64,000 nt of DNA from Lacticaseibacillus kribbianus (GCF_020180945.1 NZ_JAIPUL010000001.1:310001-374000), one strand, 5' to 3'. Counted from the first letter of the stretch, positions 25,271 to 33,132 are shown. Numbers and translations: made by a program. Notes: generated by a model not told the origin, from the letters alone.

Positions 25271-26169
25271 TGTGTCACCTCCATGAACAGGTCCTCGAGG
25301 CTCGGCCGCACCGGGCTGACGCGCACCGGCACGAGGTCTTGGGCCAACAGGGCGGCAAGCACGGGCCGAAGCGCCGCGGTTTCCCCTTGGGGCGCAGGAA
25401 TCAGCAGGGTCGCCGACTCACGCGCGGCGACGCCGAGGGCCGCGGCCGCCTGCCGGGCCGCGGCCGGGGTCTCAAACCCCAGCGCGACTTGGGCCTGGCC
25501 GTGCGCGGCCAGCAGCTGGGCGAGCGGACCCTGCACCTGCAGCCGCCCGGCGTGCAGGATGCCGACCTGGTCGCAGATGCGGGCGACGTCGTCTAGGATG
25601 TGGCTGGAGAACAGGATGGTCGTGGTGCCGCGCAGGCTGGCCAGCAGGTCGAGGAACTCGCGGCGGCCGACCGGATCGAGCGCCGAGGTCGGCTCGTCGG
25701 CGATCAAAAGCCGCGGGCGCGCGAGCAGCGCCTGCGCGACGCCGAGGCGCTGCTTCATGCCGCGGGAGAACCCGCGAATGCGGCGGCGGTTGTTCGGCAG
25801 CCCGACCGTCTCAAGCATGGCGGTGATGCGCCCGCCAAGCTCGCGGTGGGGGATGCCGGTCAGCTGGCCGCACAGCCGCAGGTACTCGGTGGGGGTCAGC
25901 TCCGAGTAAAACTCGGGCACATCCGGCAGGTAGCCGATGCCGGAAGCCGCGGCGGCCCTGCCGTAGTGCACCGGGTTGCCGGCGAAGGTGATGCTGCCGG
26001 CATCGCGCTGCAGCAGGCCCAAGATCAGCTTCATCGTCGTGGTTTTGCCCGCGCCGTTCTCGCCGACGAAGCCGTAGATGCTGCCCTCGGGCACGGCCAG
26101 CGACAGGTCGGCCAGGACGGTCTGGTCGCCGAAGGACTTGGTGACGTGGTTCAGCTCGACCAGGGCCAT
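25267..26169 (-). CDS. ABC transporter ATP-binding protein (YxlF-like)
   Basis: A 300-residue ATPase: Walker A GENGAGKTT near residue 39, signature FSRGMKQRLGVAQAL near 133, Walker B LLIADEPTSALDP, and H-loop FSSHILDD. The FSRGMKQR signature is usual for ABC-2 systems of the drug/bacteriocin self-protection group. A C-terminal domain of about 90 residues follows. ATG 26169 overlaps the stop of the preceding small gene by one base (TGATG). The permease gene follows with a 4-bp overlap. Confidence 0.9.
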   Translation of the reverse strand: MALVELNHVTKSFGDQTVLADLSLAVPEGSIYGFVGENGAGKTTTMKLILGLLQRDAGSITFAGNPVHYGRAAAASGIGYLPDVPEFYSELTPTEYLRLCGQLTGIPHRELGGRITAMLETVGLPNNRRRIRGFSRGMKQRLGVAQALLARPRLLIADEPTSALDPVGRREFLDLLASLRGTTTILFSSHILDDVARICDQVGILHAGRLQVQGPLAQLLAAHGQAQVALGFETPAAARQAAAALGVAARESATLLIPAPQGETAALRPVLAALLAQDLVPVRVSPVRPSLEDLFMEVTQ

Positions 26170-26369
26170 CACTGCACCTCGCGGCCGAACAGCAGGTAGG
26201 CGATGGCGCCGAACGGGTGAATGGCAAAAATCGCAATCAGCCAGATCACCTTGTTGCCGTAGCGGAAGTGGTGGTGGCGGATGATGGAGACCAGCGCGGT
26301 GATCAGCAGGCCGAGGTCGATCAGGACCAGCGGAATCAGCAGGGGTAGGTTGTCTTTGAGTGCGTCCAT
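26169..26369 (-). CDS. PLDc_N-domain small membrane protein (YxlE-like)
   Basis: A 66-residue protein with two hydrophobic helices and the phospholipase-D-nuclease N-terminal (PLDc_N) pattern: FRYGNKVIWLIAIFAIHPFG then AIAYLLFGR. In Bacillus, YxlE is a negative regulator of sigma-Y activity and its gene lies before an ABC transporter pair. Here the gene is first in the operon, has GGAGG before its ATG on the minus strand, and no sigma-factor gene adjoins. Confidence 0.8.
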   Translation of the reverse strand: MDALKDNLPLLIPLVLIDLGLLITALVSIIRHHHFRYGNKVIWLIAIFAIHPFGAIAYLLFGREVQ

Positions 26370-26384
26370 GGTGGGAGTACCTCC

Positions 26385-26457
26385 TATTTCGAATTTTGTC
26401 TAAATTATACGGCGGCGGTGGCGGCGAGGCAATCATTATTTCGAAAAATTTCTAAAC
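26385..26457 (-). promoter_or_regulatory. Promoter of the yxlEFG-like operon flanked by two similar operator-like sites
   Basis: On the minus strand, TTGCCT (26427-26432) and TATAAT (26404-26409) are 17 bp apart. Two related 21-bp sites, 26385-26405 and 26437-26457, both of the form TATTTCGAA-N6-TCTAAA, bracket the promoter 52 bp apart. The second is close to a palindrome with consensus TTTNGAAANNTTTCNAAA. They are probably binding sites of one regulator, unknown here. Confidence 0.65.
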
Positions 26458-26465
26458 AGGTTGCC

Positions 26466-26504
26466 AAAAAGGCCCCGCCTGCCAGCGGCAAGCGGGGTGG
26501 GGCC
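26466..26504 (-). terminator. Terminator of the dxs-like gene
   Basis: A GC-rich stem (GGCCCCGC near 26471 with GCGGGGTGGGGCC near 26492) is followed on the minus strand by five T (26466-26470). Confidence 0.8.
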
Positions 26505-26506
26505 GG

Positions 26507-28249
26507 TCAGTCGGCCAGCGCCTTGAGAATGTCTGCGGTGATCAGCTCCGGCGTCAGGTGGTCGCGCGCCATCAGCTCGGCCGTGCTTTCGCGGTCGTTG
26601 AACTGGCGCTTGGCGCCGACGGTCAGCACGCGCGTGGCGGTCGGGCCGAAGTGCGCCGCGACCTTTTGGCCGAAGCCGCCGTCCAGGCTGCCCTCCTCGA
26701 GCGTCACCACCAGCGCGTGGTCGGCCAGCTGGTCGAGGTCTTCGGCGGCCCAGGCGTTGGTGCTGCGCGGGTCGACGACGGTGGCGTCGATGTCGTGTTC
26801 GGCGAGTTGCTTGGCGACGGCCGTGGCGGTTGCAAGCATCGAGCCGAGGCCCAGCAGCGCGACCTTACTGCCGCGGTGCAGCACGTGCAGCGCAGTCGGC
26901 GCGAAGGCCGGGTCAAGCGGCGCGCTTTGGACGCCGTGCGCCGGCACGCGGATGGCGACGGGGCCCGCCGTCTGGGTCAGCGCCCAGTCGAGCTGGGCCA
27001 GCAGCTCCTCCTTGGTGGTCGGGGCCAGGTAGGTCAGGTTGGGGATGTTGGCCAGCATCGCGATGTCGAAGGTGCCCTGGTGCGTCGGGTCGCCGCCGGA
27101 CACGGAACCGCCGTTGAGAATCAAGACGGCGGGCAGCTTGTTGATGCCGAGGTCGTGGGACAGCTGGTCGTAGGCGCGCTGCAGGAAGGTGCCGGAGTGG
27201 AAAACGACGGGGCGCATGTCCTGCTGCGCCATCCCGGCGGCCAGGGTGATGGAGACCTGCTCGGCGATGCCGACGTCGATGTAGCGCTTCGGGTAGTCGG
27301 CGGCGAAGCGCTTGAGGCCAAAGCTGCCGGGAATCGCTGCGTTGAGCGCGTAAATCGGCGCGTCGTCGTCTGCGATGTGCTTTTCCAGCCGGTCCAGGAT
27401 CAGGCTGTTGTAGGAGACGCCGGTGCTCGGGTGCAGCGGCTCTGCCGTGGTCAGGTCGAAGGGAACGTGCCAGTGCCAGTGTTCCTTGTCGATCTCGGCC
27501 GGGGCATAGCCCAGCCCCTTGTCGGTGTGGACGTGCAGCACCAGCGGGTGGTCGAGGTCGCGCACGGCGCGGAAGGCGGCAATCATCGCCGCGACATCGT
27601 TGCCGTGGGCCTCGTAGCGGTAGTCCAGGCCAATCGCCTTGAACAGGTTGCGCTCGGCCTTGCCTTCGGTGTCCCGCAGCAGCTTCAGGTTCTCGTAGAT
27701 GCCGCCGTGGTTCTCAGCGATGCTCATCTCGTTGTCGTTGACCACGATCAAAAGCTGGCCGGCCAGCACCGCGGCGTTGTTCAGCGCCTCGTAGGCCAGG
27801 CCGCCGGACAGCGAGCCGTCGCCGATCACCGCGACGATGTTGCCGGGTTCGTGCTTGTGGTCGCGCGCGATCGCCATGCCGGTTGCCAGCCCGACGGAGG
27901 TCGAGGTGTGGCCGATGGTGAAGAAGTCGTGCGGGCTTTCCTCCGGCGCGGTGAAGCCGGAGACGTCGTCGTAGTGGGCCGGGTCCAGCCAGGCCTGCTT
28001 GCGCCCGGTCAGGATCTTGTGCGTGTAGCTTTGGTGCGAGACGTCCCAGACCACCTTGTCGGTCGGGGAGTCGAAGACGTAGTGAAAGGCGATGGTCAGC
28101 TCAACGTCGCCGAGGTTGGGGCCGACGTGGCCGCCGGTTTGACTGACCTTGGTCAGCAGGGCGTGACGGATTTCCTGCGCCAGCTGCGGCAGCTGGGCGA
28201 TGCTGAGTTGCTTCAGATCCTTGGGTGAATCGATTTGTTCGAGTAACAT
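26507..28249 (-). CDS. dxs: 1-deoxy-D-xylulose-5-phosphate synthase-like protein
   Basis: A 580-residue thiamine-diphosphate enzyme that condenses pyruvate and glyceraldehyde 3-phosphate; the product feeds isoprenoid, thiamine or pyridoxal synthesis. Seen are HVGPNLGDVELTIAFHYVFD, DVSHQSYTHKILTGR, the diphosphate motif GDGSLSGGLAYEALNNA with NDNEMSI, and the transketolase pyrimidine domain (DVGIAEQVSITLAAGMA) from about residue 300. It is about 40 residues shorter than typical DXS proteins, mainly at the N terminus. The ATG at 28249 follows TGAGG. It is transcribed alone; no other MEP-pathway gene is in the window. Confidence 0.9.
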   Translation of the reverse strand: MLLEQIDSPKDLKQLSIAQLPQLAQEIRHALLTKVSQTGGHVGPNLGDVELTIAFHYVFDSPTDKVVWDVSHQSYTHKILTGRKQAWLDPAHYDDVSGFTAPEESPHDFFTIGHTSTSVGLATGMAIARDHKHEPGNIVAVIGDGSLSGGLAYEALNNAAVLAGQLLIVVNDNEMSIAENHGGIYENLKLLRDTEGKAERNLFKAIGLDYRYEAHGNDVAAMIAAFRAVRDLDHPLVLHVHTDKGLGYAPAEIDKEHWHWHVPFDLTTAEPLHPSTGVSYNSLILDRLEKHIADDDAPIYALNAAIPGSFGLKRFAADYPKRYIDVGIAEQVSITLAAGMAQQDMRPVVFHSGTFLQRAYDQLSHDLGINKLPAVLILNGGSVSGGDPTHQGTFDIAMLANIPNLTYLAPTTKEELLAQLDWALTQTAGPVAIRVPAHGVQSAPLDPAFAPTALHVLHRGSKVALLGLGSMLATATAVAKQLAEHDIDATVVDPRSTNAWAAEDLDQLADHALVVTLEEGSLDGGFGQKVAAHFGPTATRVLTVGAKRQFNDRESTAELMARDHLTPELITADILKALAD

Positions 28250-28353
28250 TATTAGCCTCACTTTTGACGTAATACTTATATTTTGATAGTGTGTCGGGCA
28301 GAAGTCAAGGCACCAAAAAGGCGCCCCTTGGCAATTGGGCGCCGTGTCACGCG

Positions 28354-29391
28354 TTACTTGTGCTTACCGAAGATCGGCTTTTCGAACAGGCCACCGACAA
28401 TCAGGATGAAGATGGCGGGGGTCCAGGCCTCGACGACGAAGCCGAAGAACAGGAACACCGTCGTCAGCACCGGCCAGTAGAACTGGCGGATCCGCGCGAG
28501 GCGGTCCGACTGCGCCGGACGCGCGCGCGGGCCGCTGGGACTGGCCTGACGGGCCTGCTTGGCCGCGGTCGTGTCGTCCCAGTCCTCGTCCCAGTCGTCC
28601 GCATCCTCAGTGGCGTCGTTGCCAGCATCGGGTTCGGTCGCCGTGGTCACCGTGGCCCGCGCCAGCCGGCCGAAGCCGCCGGCAATGATGCTGGTGTAGA
28701 CGATGAAGTACACCCCGGCCGCCACGAACATCAGGAACGCCGCGCCGGCATCGTTGCCGGTGACGGTGCCGTAGTTGCTGATGATCGGCAGGAACAGCGC
28801 GATGAAAAACATCCCGATGCCGCCGATCAGGCCGACGGTGCGCGGGCGGTTGTACGCGGTCGCCCGCTCATCCGCCAGCGCGTGGGTCTCGGCCGTGACC
28901 GCGCGTTTGCGCATCGCGCGAGACACCGTGCGGTAGCCGAGGCTGGCGGCGATGATCAGCGCAATCCCGGCGCCGGTGGTGGCAAGGAACACCAGCGCCG
29001 GCAGCGCGTCGCCCGTATTTGAGGCCAGCACCGTCAGACCGAGGCCGCCGATGATCAGCGCGATGCCAAGCCCCAGCAGCTGGGCGAAGCGCTCGGTGCC
29101 GGCCCAAAACCCCTCGGCCTCGTCCGGCGTCACCAGCGGCCGAGCGGACTGGCCGGTCGCGCGGCGCTTCCCGCTCGCCGAATCAACCTCCAGCGCGTCG
29201 AGCAGCTCGTCCACGTCGCCGAACTCGCCGATCACCAGCCCGATTGCCTCCGCCTGGGTTTTGCCCTTGGCCAGCTCCGAATGGTAGTGGTCGGTCATCA
29301 GGTCCAGCAGGTCCTGCTTGGCCTTCTTGGTCTTGGCCGTCATCGGCACCGATGCGAACAGGCCGTCAAGGTAAGTCTTCAATGTCTCCAT
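28354..29391 (-). CDS. Membrane protein with N-terminal permease-prefix (HAAS-type) domain
   Basis: A 345-residue protein. Residues about 1-70 are a helical domain (MTDHYHSELAKGKTQAEAIG and VIGEFGDVDELLDAL) like the HAAS/DUF1700 modules that sit beside PadR regulators. Five or six membrane segments follow (about 103-123, 129-149, 185-205, 212-235, 305-340), with an acidic loop near 262-272 (DATEDADDWDEDWDD). It begins one base after the padR stop codon and is co-transcribed with it. It may interact with PadR or sense the envelope; this is inference. Confidence 0.75.
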   Translation of the reverse strand: METLKTYLDGLFASVPMTAKTKKAKQDLLDLMTDHYHSELAKGKTQAEAIGLVIGEFGDVDELLDALEVDSASGKRRATGQSARPLVTPDEAEGFWAGTERFAQLLGLGIALIIGGLGLTVLASNTGDALPALVFLATTGAGIALIIAASLGYRTVSRAMRKRAVTAETHALADERATAYNRPRTVGLIGGIGMFFIALFLPIISNYGTVTGNDAGAAFLMFVAAGVYFIVYTSIIAGGFGRLARATVTTATEPDAGNDATEDADDWDEDWDDTTAAKQARQASPSGPRARPAQSDRLARIRQFYWPVLTTVFLFFGFVVEAWTPAIFILIVGGLFEKPIFGKHK

Positions 29392-29392
29392 G

Positions 29393-29722
29393 TCACTGCT
29401 CCTCCGCTAAAAAGTGGCTGACAACCGCCTGAACCTGCACCCACTCCGCCTTTTTGGCCGTCAGGTAGGCGGCCCCCGCCTCGGTCAGGTGGTAGTAGGT
29501 GCGCGGGCGGCCGTACGAGATCTCGCCAGGGTAGGCCGCGATGTAGCCGGCCTTGACCAGCCGCGTGAAGGCCGAGTACAGCGTGGTCTCGTGAATCTCG
29601 TAGGCGCCATCGGTGCGCTGGGCGATGCGCTGGGCAATCTTGTAGCCGTAGGAATCGCCGCCCTGCAGCACGGCTAGGATGATCGCGTCGTTGTAGCCGC
29701 GAATGCCGTCGCTTGATATCAT
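29393..29722 (-). CDS. PadR-family transcriptional regulator
   Basis: A 109-residue winged-helix protein with the PadR marks AIILAVLQGGDSYGYKIAQR, ETTLYSAFTRLVKAGYI and GRPRTYYHLTEAG. The ATG follows GAGGTGAG on the minus strand. The membrane-protein gene follows directly. Nested palindromes over its own promoter point to autoregulation. Confidence 0.92.
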   Translation of the reverse strand: MISSDGIRGYNDAIILAVLQGGDSYGYKIAQRIAQRTDGAYEIHETTLYSAFTRLVKAGYIAAYPGEISYGRPRTYYHLTEAGAAYLTAKKAEWVQVQAVVSHFLAEEQ

Positions 29723-29733
29723 GCGCTCACCTC

Positions 29734-29788
29734 ACTACTTCGTCTGTCGTGGTAATGATACCACGACTACTCCTGCAGATGAAGTAGT
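29734..29788 (-). promoter_or_regulatory. padR promoter embedded in two nested palindromes
   Basis: The inner palindrome TCGTGGTA-ATGA-TACCACGA (29747-29766) is perfect. The outer arms ACTACTTCGTCTG (29734-29746) and CAGATGAAGTAGT (29776-29788) differ in one base. On the minus strand the inner one holds an extended -10 (TGG then TATCAT), and a weak TTCATC lies 17 bp before it. Binding of a PadR dimer here would block transcription. Confidence 0.7.
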
Positions 29789-29807
29789 CCTTGAGACTGA
29801 TTTTTCC

Positions 29808-29890
29808 AGGGCGGAGCCAGGCGCACTTAGCGGGACGCATAGCGTAGCGCCGATGCTTGGGCCGGGCTCCGGCCCGGCCGGTGGCGCACT
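29808..29890 (+). repeat. Truncated palindromic intergenic repeat
   Basis: It starts like the full units (AGGGCGGAGCCAGGCGCACT then TAGCGGGACGCATAGCGTAG), but the apical part is a different short hairpin (GGGCCGGGCTCCGGCCC) and the right flank is missing. The stretch from 29890 to 30037 shows no gene or further element. Confidence 0.65.
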
Positions 29891-30037
29891 TCAAAGTGGT
29901 TGGCGTCATTCGGCTGTGCTGGTTGTTGCACGTCAGTGGTCAGGCGGTCAGCTGAAGCGAACTTGCTCCAATTGGTAATCGTTTTTCAGATTTCAAAGCC
30001 CGGCCAACACACGATTCTCCGCAACCGAGCTTAAAAG

Positions 30038-30490
30038 TTGACGGCATATTTTACCGCGGGTACGATACACAATAGATGGACATCCGAGTCGTGGGGCGGC
30101 AAACGCGTTGCCGGTTCCACCCGCGGCTCCGGCGAACGATCCGGCGGCAAGCGCCTCTAGTAGCCAACCCAGACCAGTGCCCTGACCAGGCCATTGTATG
30201 CATATGATAGTGAAACACGCTTGGCCGTGTCGGCGGGAATCCAAAGGGGATAAGGATCACCATCCGCGCGTCGAAACACGGGGCGGCCAACTCTAAGAGG
30301 TAGCAACGGCTTCCCTAGACGCGCGGCGCACGCACCGGCTGCACACATACCAGCATTGCCCCGGGCGGTTCCGGGAGGTCCTGCAGCAACAGGCCGTGCA
30401 CTGCACCACGCGCAGAGCCAACTGAAGCTAATTCAATCGCGCCGAATCCGGTTTGGGGACACCCCGGGCCGGGTTTGGCGCGTCTTTGTG
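30038..30490 (+). ncRNA. Candidate noncoding transcription unit of about 0.42 kb
   Basis: A near-ideal promoter, TTGACG (30038-30043) and TACGAT (30061-30066) with 17 bp between, is followed by about 370 bp with no reading frame having a ribosome-binding site, then by a 21-bp hairpin with loop ACA (30438-30482, a few G-U pairs) and TCTTTG. Inside are local hairpins, for example CGGCAA-ACGCG-TTGCCG (30097-30113) within GTGG/CCAC, and ACACG/CGTGT around 30215. The GNAT gene downstream has its own promoter, so this is a separate unit. It does not match tmRNA, RNase P, SRP or 6S RNA features. The minus strand has short protein-like frames, so a decayed gene is the alternative. Confidence 0.5.
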
Positions 30491-30541
30491 TGCCGTGGCC
30501 CGCAATGCGGCTAGGTACATTGCCTGGCAAAGTAGGACGGC

Positions 30542-30570
30542 TTGTTCGCCGGCAGGGAAAGGGATAGACT
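30542..30570 (+). promoter_or_regulatory. Promoter of the RimJ/RimL-like acetyltransferase gene
   Basis: TTGTTC (30542-30547) and TAGACT (30565-30570) are 17 bp apart, 24 bp before the start codon. Confidence 0.65.
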
Positions 30571-30594
30571 GAAAACATCAAAGGAGTGAGTGCG

Positions 30595-31140
30595 ATGTTC
30601 ATGTACCCAATTGACGACGAGCTGGCGCTGGCGCTGCCGCGGCCTGTCCTCGATGCCCCGAAGCTTTACGCGCTGATCGACGCGGACCGGGCGGCGATCG
30701 CCCGCTTTCTGCCCTGGGCCGCGGACACCAAGGACGCGGCGGGGGAGCAGGCCTTTTTGACGATGACGCTGGCGCACTTTGGCCAGGGCAAGTCGGTCAA
30801 CCTGGTGATCTACTACCGGGGCGCGCCGGCCGGCACCATCAGCTTCAACGGCTTCGACGACGCGGGCGCGGCCACGGACCTCGGCTACTGGCTGGGCGAG
30901 CCCTTCCGCGGCAAGGGCATCATGCACCGCGCGGTTGCGGCCATGTGCGATTTGGCCTTCACGGAGTACGGGCGCAACCGCGTGATCATCCGCGCGGCGG
31001 TGGACAATCCGGCCAGCAACGCCGTGGCATCCAAGGCGGGCTTTCACCTGGACGGCACGCTACGCGAGGGCGAGCGGCTGGCGGACGGCTTCCACGACGT
31101 CAACGAGTGGTCGCGGCTCAAAAGCGAGTGGCACAATTAA
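30595..31140 (+). CDS. GNAT acetyltransferase, RimJ/RimL type
   Basis: A 181-residue protein with the layout of ribosomal-protein N-acetyltransferases: ATDLGYWLGEPFRGKGIMHR is the typical beta4/acetyl-CoA loop (about residues 91-110), followed by NRVIIRAAVDNPASNAVASK and AGFHLDGTLREGE. It may acetylate protein N termini or small amines. The ATG at 30595 follows AAGGAG (30581-30586); an in-frame GTG at 30586 overlaps that site. Confidence 0.9.
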   Translation: MFMYPIDDELALALPRPVLDAPKLYALIDADRAAIARFLPWAADTKDAAGEQAFLTMTLAHFGQGKSVNLVIYYRGAPAGTISFNGFDDAGAATDLGYWLGEPFRGKGIMHRAVAAMCDLAFTEYGRNRVIIRAAVDNPASNAVASKAGFHLDGTLREGERLADGFHDVNEWSRLKSEWHN

Positions 31141-31268
31141 TCACAAGGGGCCGTTCGGCTTGCAGGGCAACCTGCAGACCGGGCGGCCTTTTGCGTGGGC
31201 CCGGGCCCGGGCGGGGTGCCCGCATCGCGGCCGTGACCGGCGTCGGCGGGGAAACTTCTACCTATATA

Positions 31269-31297
31269 TTGCCCGGCGGCCGTTTTTCTGATACGAT
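31269..31297 (+). promoter_or_regulatory. Promoter of the ABC-F gene
   Basis: TTGCCC (31269-31274) and TACGAT (31292-31297) are 17 bp apart, with TG at 31289-31290 making an extended -10. Confidence 0.7.
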
Positions 31298-31338
31298 TGG
31301 GCCAATATGCGTACCCAATCAAGGAGGAAAAATCACCT

Positions 31339-32961
31339 TTGCTTACTGTGAATAACGTGTCCATGACCTTCACCGACCGCACGCTGTACTCGGACGTCAA
31401 CCTGAAGTTCACGCCGGGCAACTGCTACGGCATCATCGGGGCCAACGGGGCGGGCAAGTCCACGTTCCTGAAAATTCTGGAAGGCAAGCTTGCGCCGACC
31501 ACCGGCTCCGTCTCGCTCGACCCGCACGAGCGGATGAGCAGCCTCAAGCAGGACCACTTCGCGTACGACGACCAGACCGTCATGAACACCGTGCTTCAGG
31601 GCTTCACCCGCCTGTATGAGGTGATGACGGAAAAAGACGCGCTGTACGCCGATCCGGACTTCGACGAGGCCAAGGGCATGCGCGCCGCCGAGCTCGAGGG
31701 CGAGTTCGCGGAGATGGACGGCTGGAACGCCGAGGCCGACGCCAGCCAGCTTTTGCAGTCCGTCGGCATTCCCGAAAGCCAGCACCAGTCTTTGATGGCG
31801 GAGCTGCCGGAAGGCGAAAAGGTGAAGGTGCTCCTGGCGCAGGCGCTGTTCGGCAAGCCGGACGTCCTGCTGTTGGACGAGCCGACCAACGGGCTTGACC
31901 CGCAGACCATCGCCTGGCTCGAGGACTTCCTGGCCGACTACGAGAACACCGTCCTGGTGGTCTCACACGACCGGCACTTCCTGAACGCCGTGTGCACGAT
32001 GATGTGCGACGTCGACTTCGGCAAGATCCAGCTGTTCGTCGGCAACTACGACTTTTGGATGGAGTCGTCCAAGCTCGCCCAGCAGCTGCGCGCCAACGCC
32101 AACGCGAAGAAGGAAGAGCAGATTAAGCAGCTGCAGGAATTCGTCGCGCGCTTTTCTGCCAACGCGTCCAAGTCCAAGCAGGCGACCTCCCGCAAGAAGC
32201 AGCTGGAGAAGATTACGCTGGACGACATCAAGCCGAGCACCCGCAAGTACCCGTTCATCAAGTTCGTGCCCGAGCGCGAGCTGGGCAACGACCTGCTGCG
32301 GGTGGAAAACGTGTCGCTGACCGTCGAGGGCGAGAAGATCCTGGACAACGTGTCCTTCATCCTGCGCCCCGGCGACAAGACCGCGTTCATCTCGCGCTCC
32401 GACGTCACGACCAGCTACCTGATGCAGATCATCGCCGGCGCGATCGAGCCGGACACCGGCACGGTCACCTGGGGCGTCACCACCAGCCGCGCCTACATGC
32501 CCAAGGACCTCACGCCGGAGTTCTCCGACGAGCGCTTCGACATCCTGGAGTGGCTGCGCCAGTTCGCCAGCAAGGAGGAGTCCGACAACACCTTCCTGCG
32601 CGGCTTCCTGGGCCAGATGCTGTTCCGCGGTGACGAGCCGCTGAAGAAGGTCACGGTCCTGTCCGGGGGCGAGAAGGTGCGCTCCTACCTGGCCAAAATG
32701 ATGCTGAGCAAGGCCAACGTCCTGTTGATGGACGACCCGACCAACCACCTGGACCTGGAGTCGATCACCAGCCTGAACGACGCGCTGATCGACTTCCCGG
32801 GCGCCATCATTTTCACCAGCCACGATCACCAGTTCATCCAGACCATCGCCAACCACGTGATCGAGGTCGGGCCAAAGGGCGTCGTCGACCGCGCGGACAC
32901 GACCTACGACGAGTTCATGGCCCACGAGGTCGCGCAGGCGCAGGTCGCCAAGATCTACTGA
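31339..32961 (+). CDS. ABC-F family ATPase (YkpA/YbiT-like)
   Basis: A 540-residue soluble protein with two ATP-binding domains and a charged linker (about residues 245-300). NBD1 has Walker A GANGAGKST and Walker B LLLDEPTNGLD but a poor signature (LPEGEKVK). NBD2 has the canonical signature LSGGEKVRS but a degenerate Walker A (ISRSDVTTS) and LLMDDPTNHLD with Asp for Glu. One composite site can therefore work and the other is crippled, as in YkpA/YbiT relatives. ABC-F proteins act on the ribosome. The TTG at 31339 follows AAGGAGG (31321-31327). Confidence 0.9.
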   Translation: MLTVNNVSMTFTDRTLYSDVNLKFTPGNCYGIIGANGAGKSTFLKILEGKLAPTTGSVSLDPHERMSSLKQDHFAYDDQTVMNTVLQGFTRLYEVMTEKDALYADPDFDEAKGMRAAELEGEFAEMDGWNAEADASQLLQSVGIPESQHQSLMAELPEGEKVKVLLAQALFGKPDVLLLDEPTNGLDPQTIAWLEDFLADYENTVLVVSHDRHFLNAVCTMMCDVDFGKIQLFVGNYDFWMESSKLAQQLRANANAKKEEQIKQLQEFVARFSANASKSKQATSRKKQLEKITLDDIKPSTRKYPFIKFVPERELGNDLLRVENVSLTVEGEKILDNVSFILRPGDKTAFISRSDVTTSYLMQIIAGAIEPDTGTVTWGVTTSRAYMPKDLTPEFSDERFDILEWLRQFASKEESDNTFLRGFLGQMLFRGDEPLKKVTVLSGGEKVRSYLAKMMLSKANVLLMDDPTNHLDLESITSLNDALIDFPGAIIFTSHDHQFIQTIANHVIEVGPKGVVDRADTTYDEFMAHEVAQAQVAKIY

Positions 32962-33001
32962 TTGCGTGCACGCCCGGACAACATGTGTCCGGGGTGCGTG
33001 G

Positions 33002-33126
33002 TAGAATGACGCAGTACTTGCCCAACCGCAAGTATTGCGCCGGTCGCGATTCGGGGGAGTAGCGCCCGACGCAGATCATCATCCACACCACGAAGGCACT
33101 GCCACAACGGGCAGGGCCTTTTTTGT
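33002..33126 (+). ncRNA. Candidate small RNA with terminator behind the ABC-F gene
   Basis: A -10 TAGAAT (33002-33007) without a good -35 is followed by a hairpin TACTTGC-CCAACC-GCAAGTA (33016-33035), a GC-rich middle, and a terminator hairpin (AAGGC..CTGCC with GGGCAG..GCCTT, about 33093-33120) followed by six T. No reading frame is supported. The imperfect hairpin CCCGGACA/TGTCCGGG at 32973-32992 ends the ABC-F gene. The string GGGGAGTAGC (33054-33063) recalls the yybP-ykoY (Mn) riboswitch core, but the rest is too short for it. Confidence 0.4.
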
Positions 33127-33132
33127 GACCTA

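Noticed and set aside
30100-30125. T-box-like GGGTGGAACCG on the minus strand
   Set aside because: Only part of the motif is present, it is interrupted before CGCG, no stem I or terminator follows, and no synthetase or amino acid gene lies downstream on that strand.
33051-33080. yybP-ykoY (Mn) riboswitch suggested by GGGGAGTAGC
   Set aside because: The two long arms of that riboswitch do not fit in the 65 bases before the terminator, and no metal transporter gene follows. Kept only as a small-RNA candidate.
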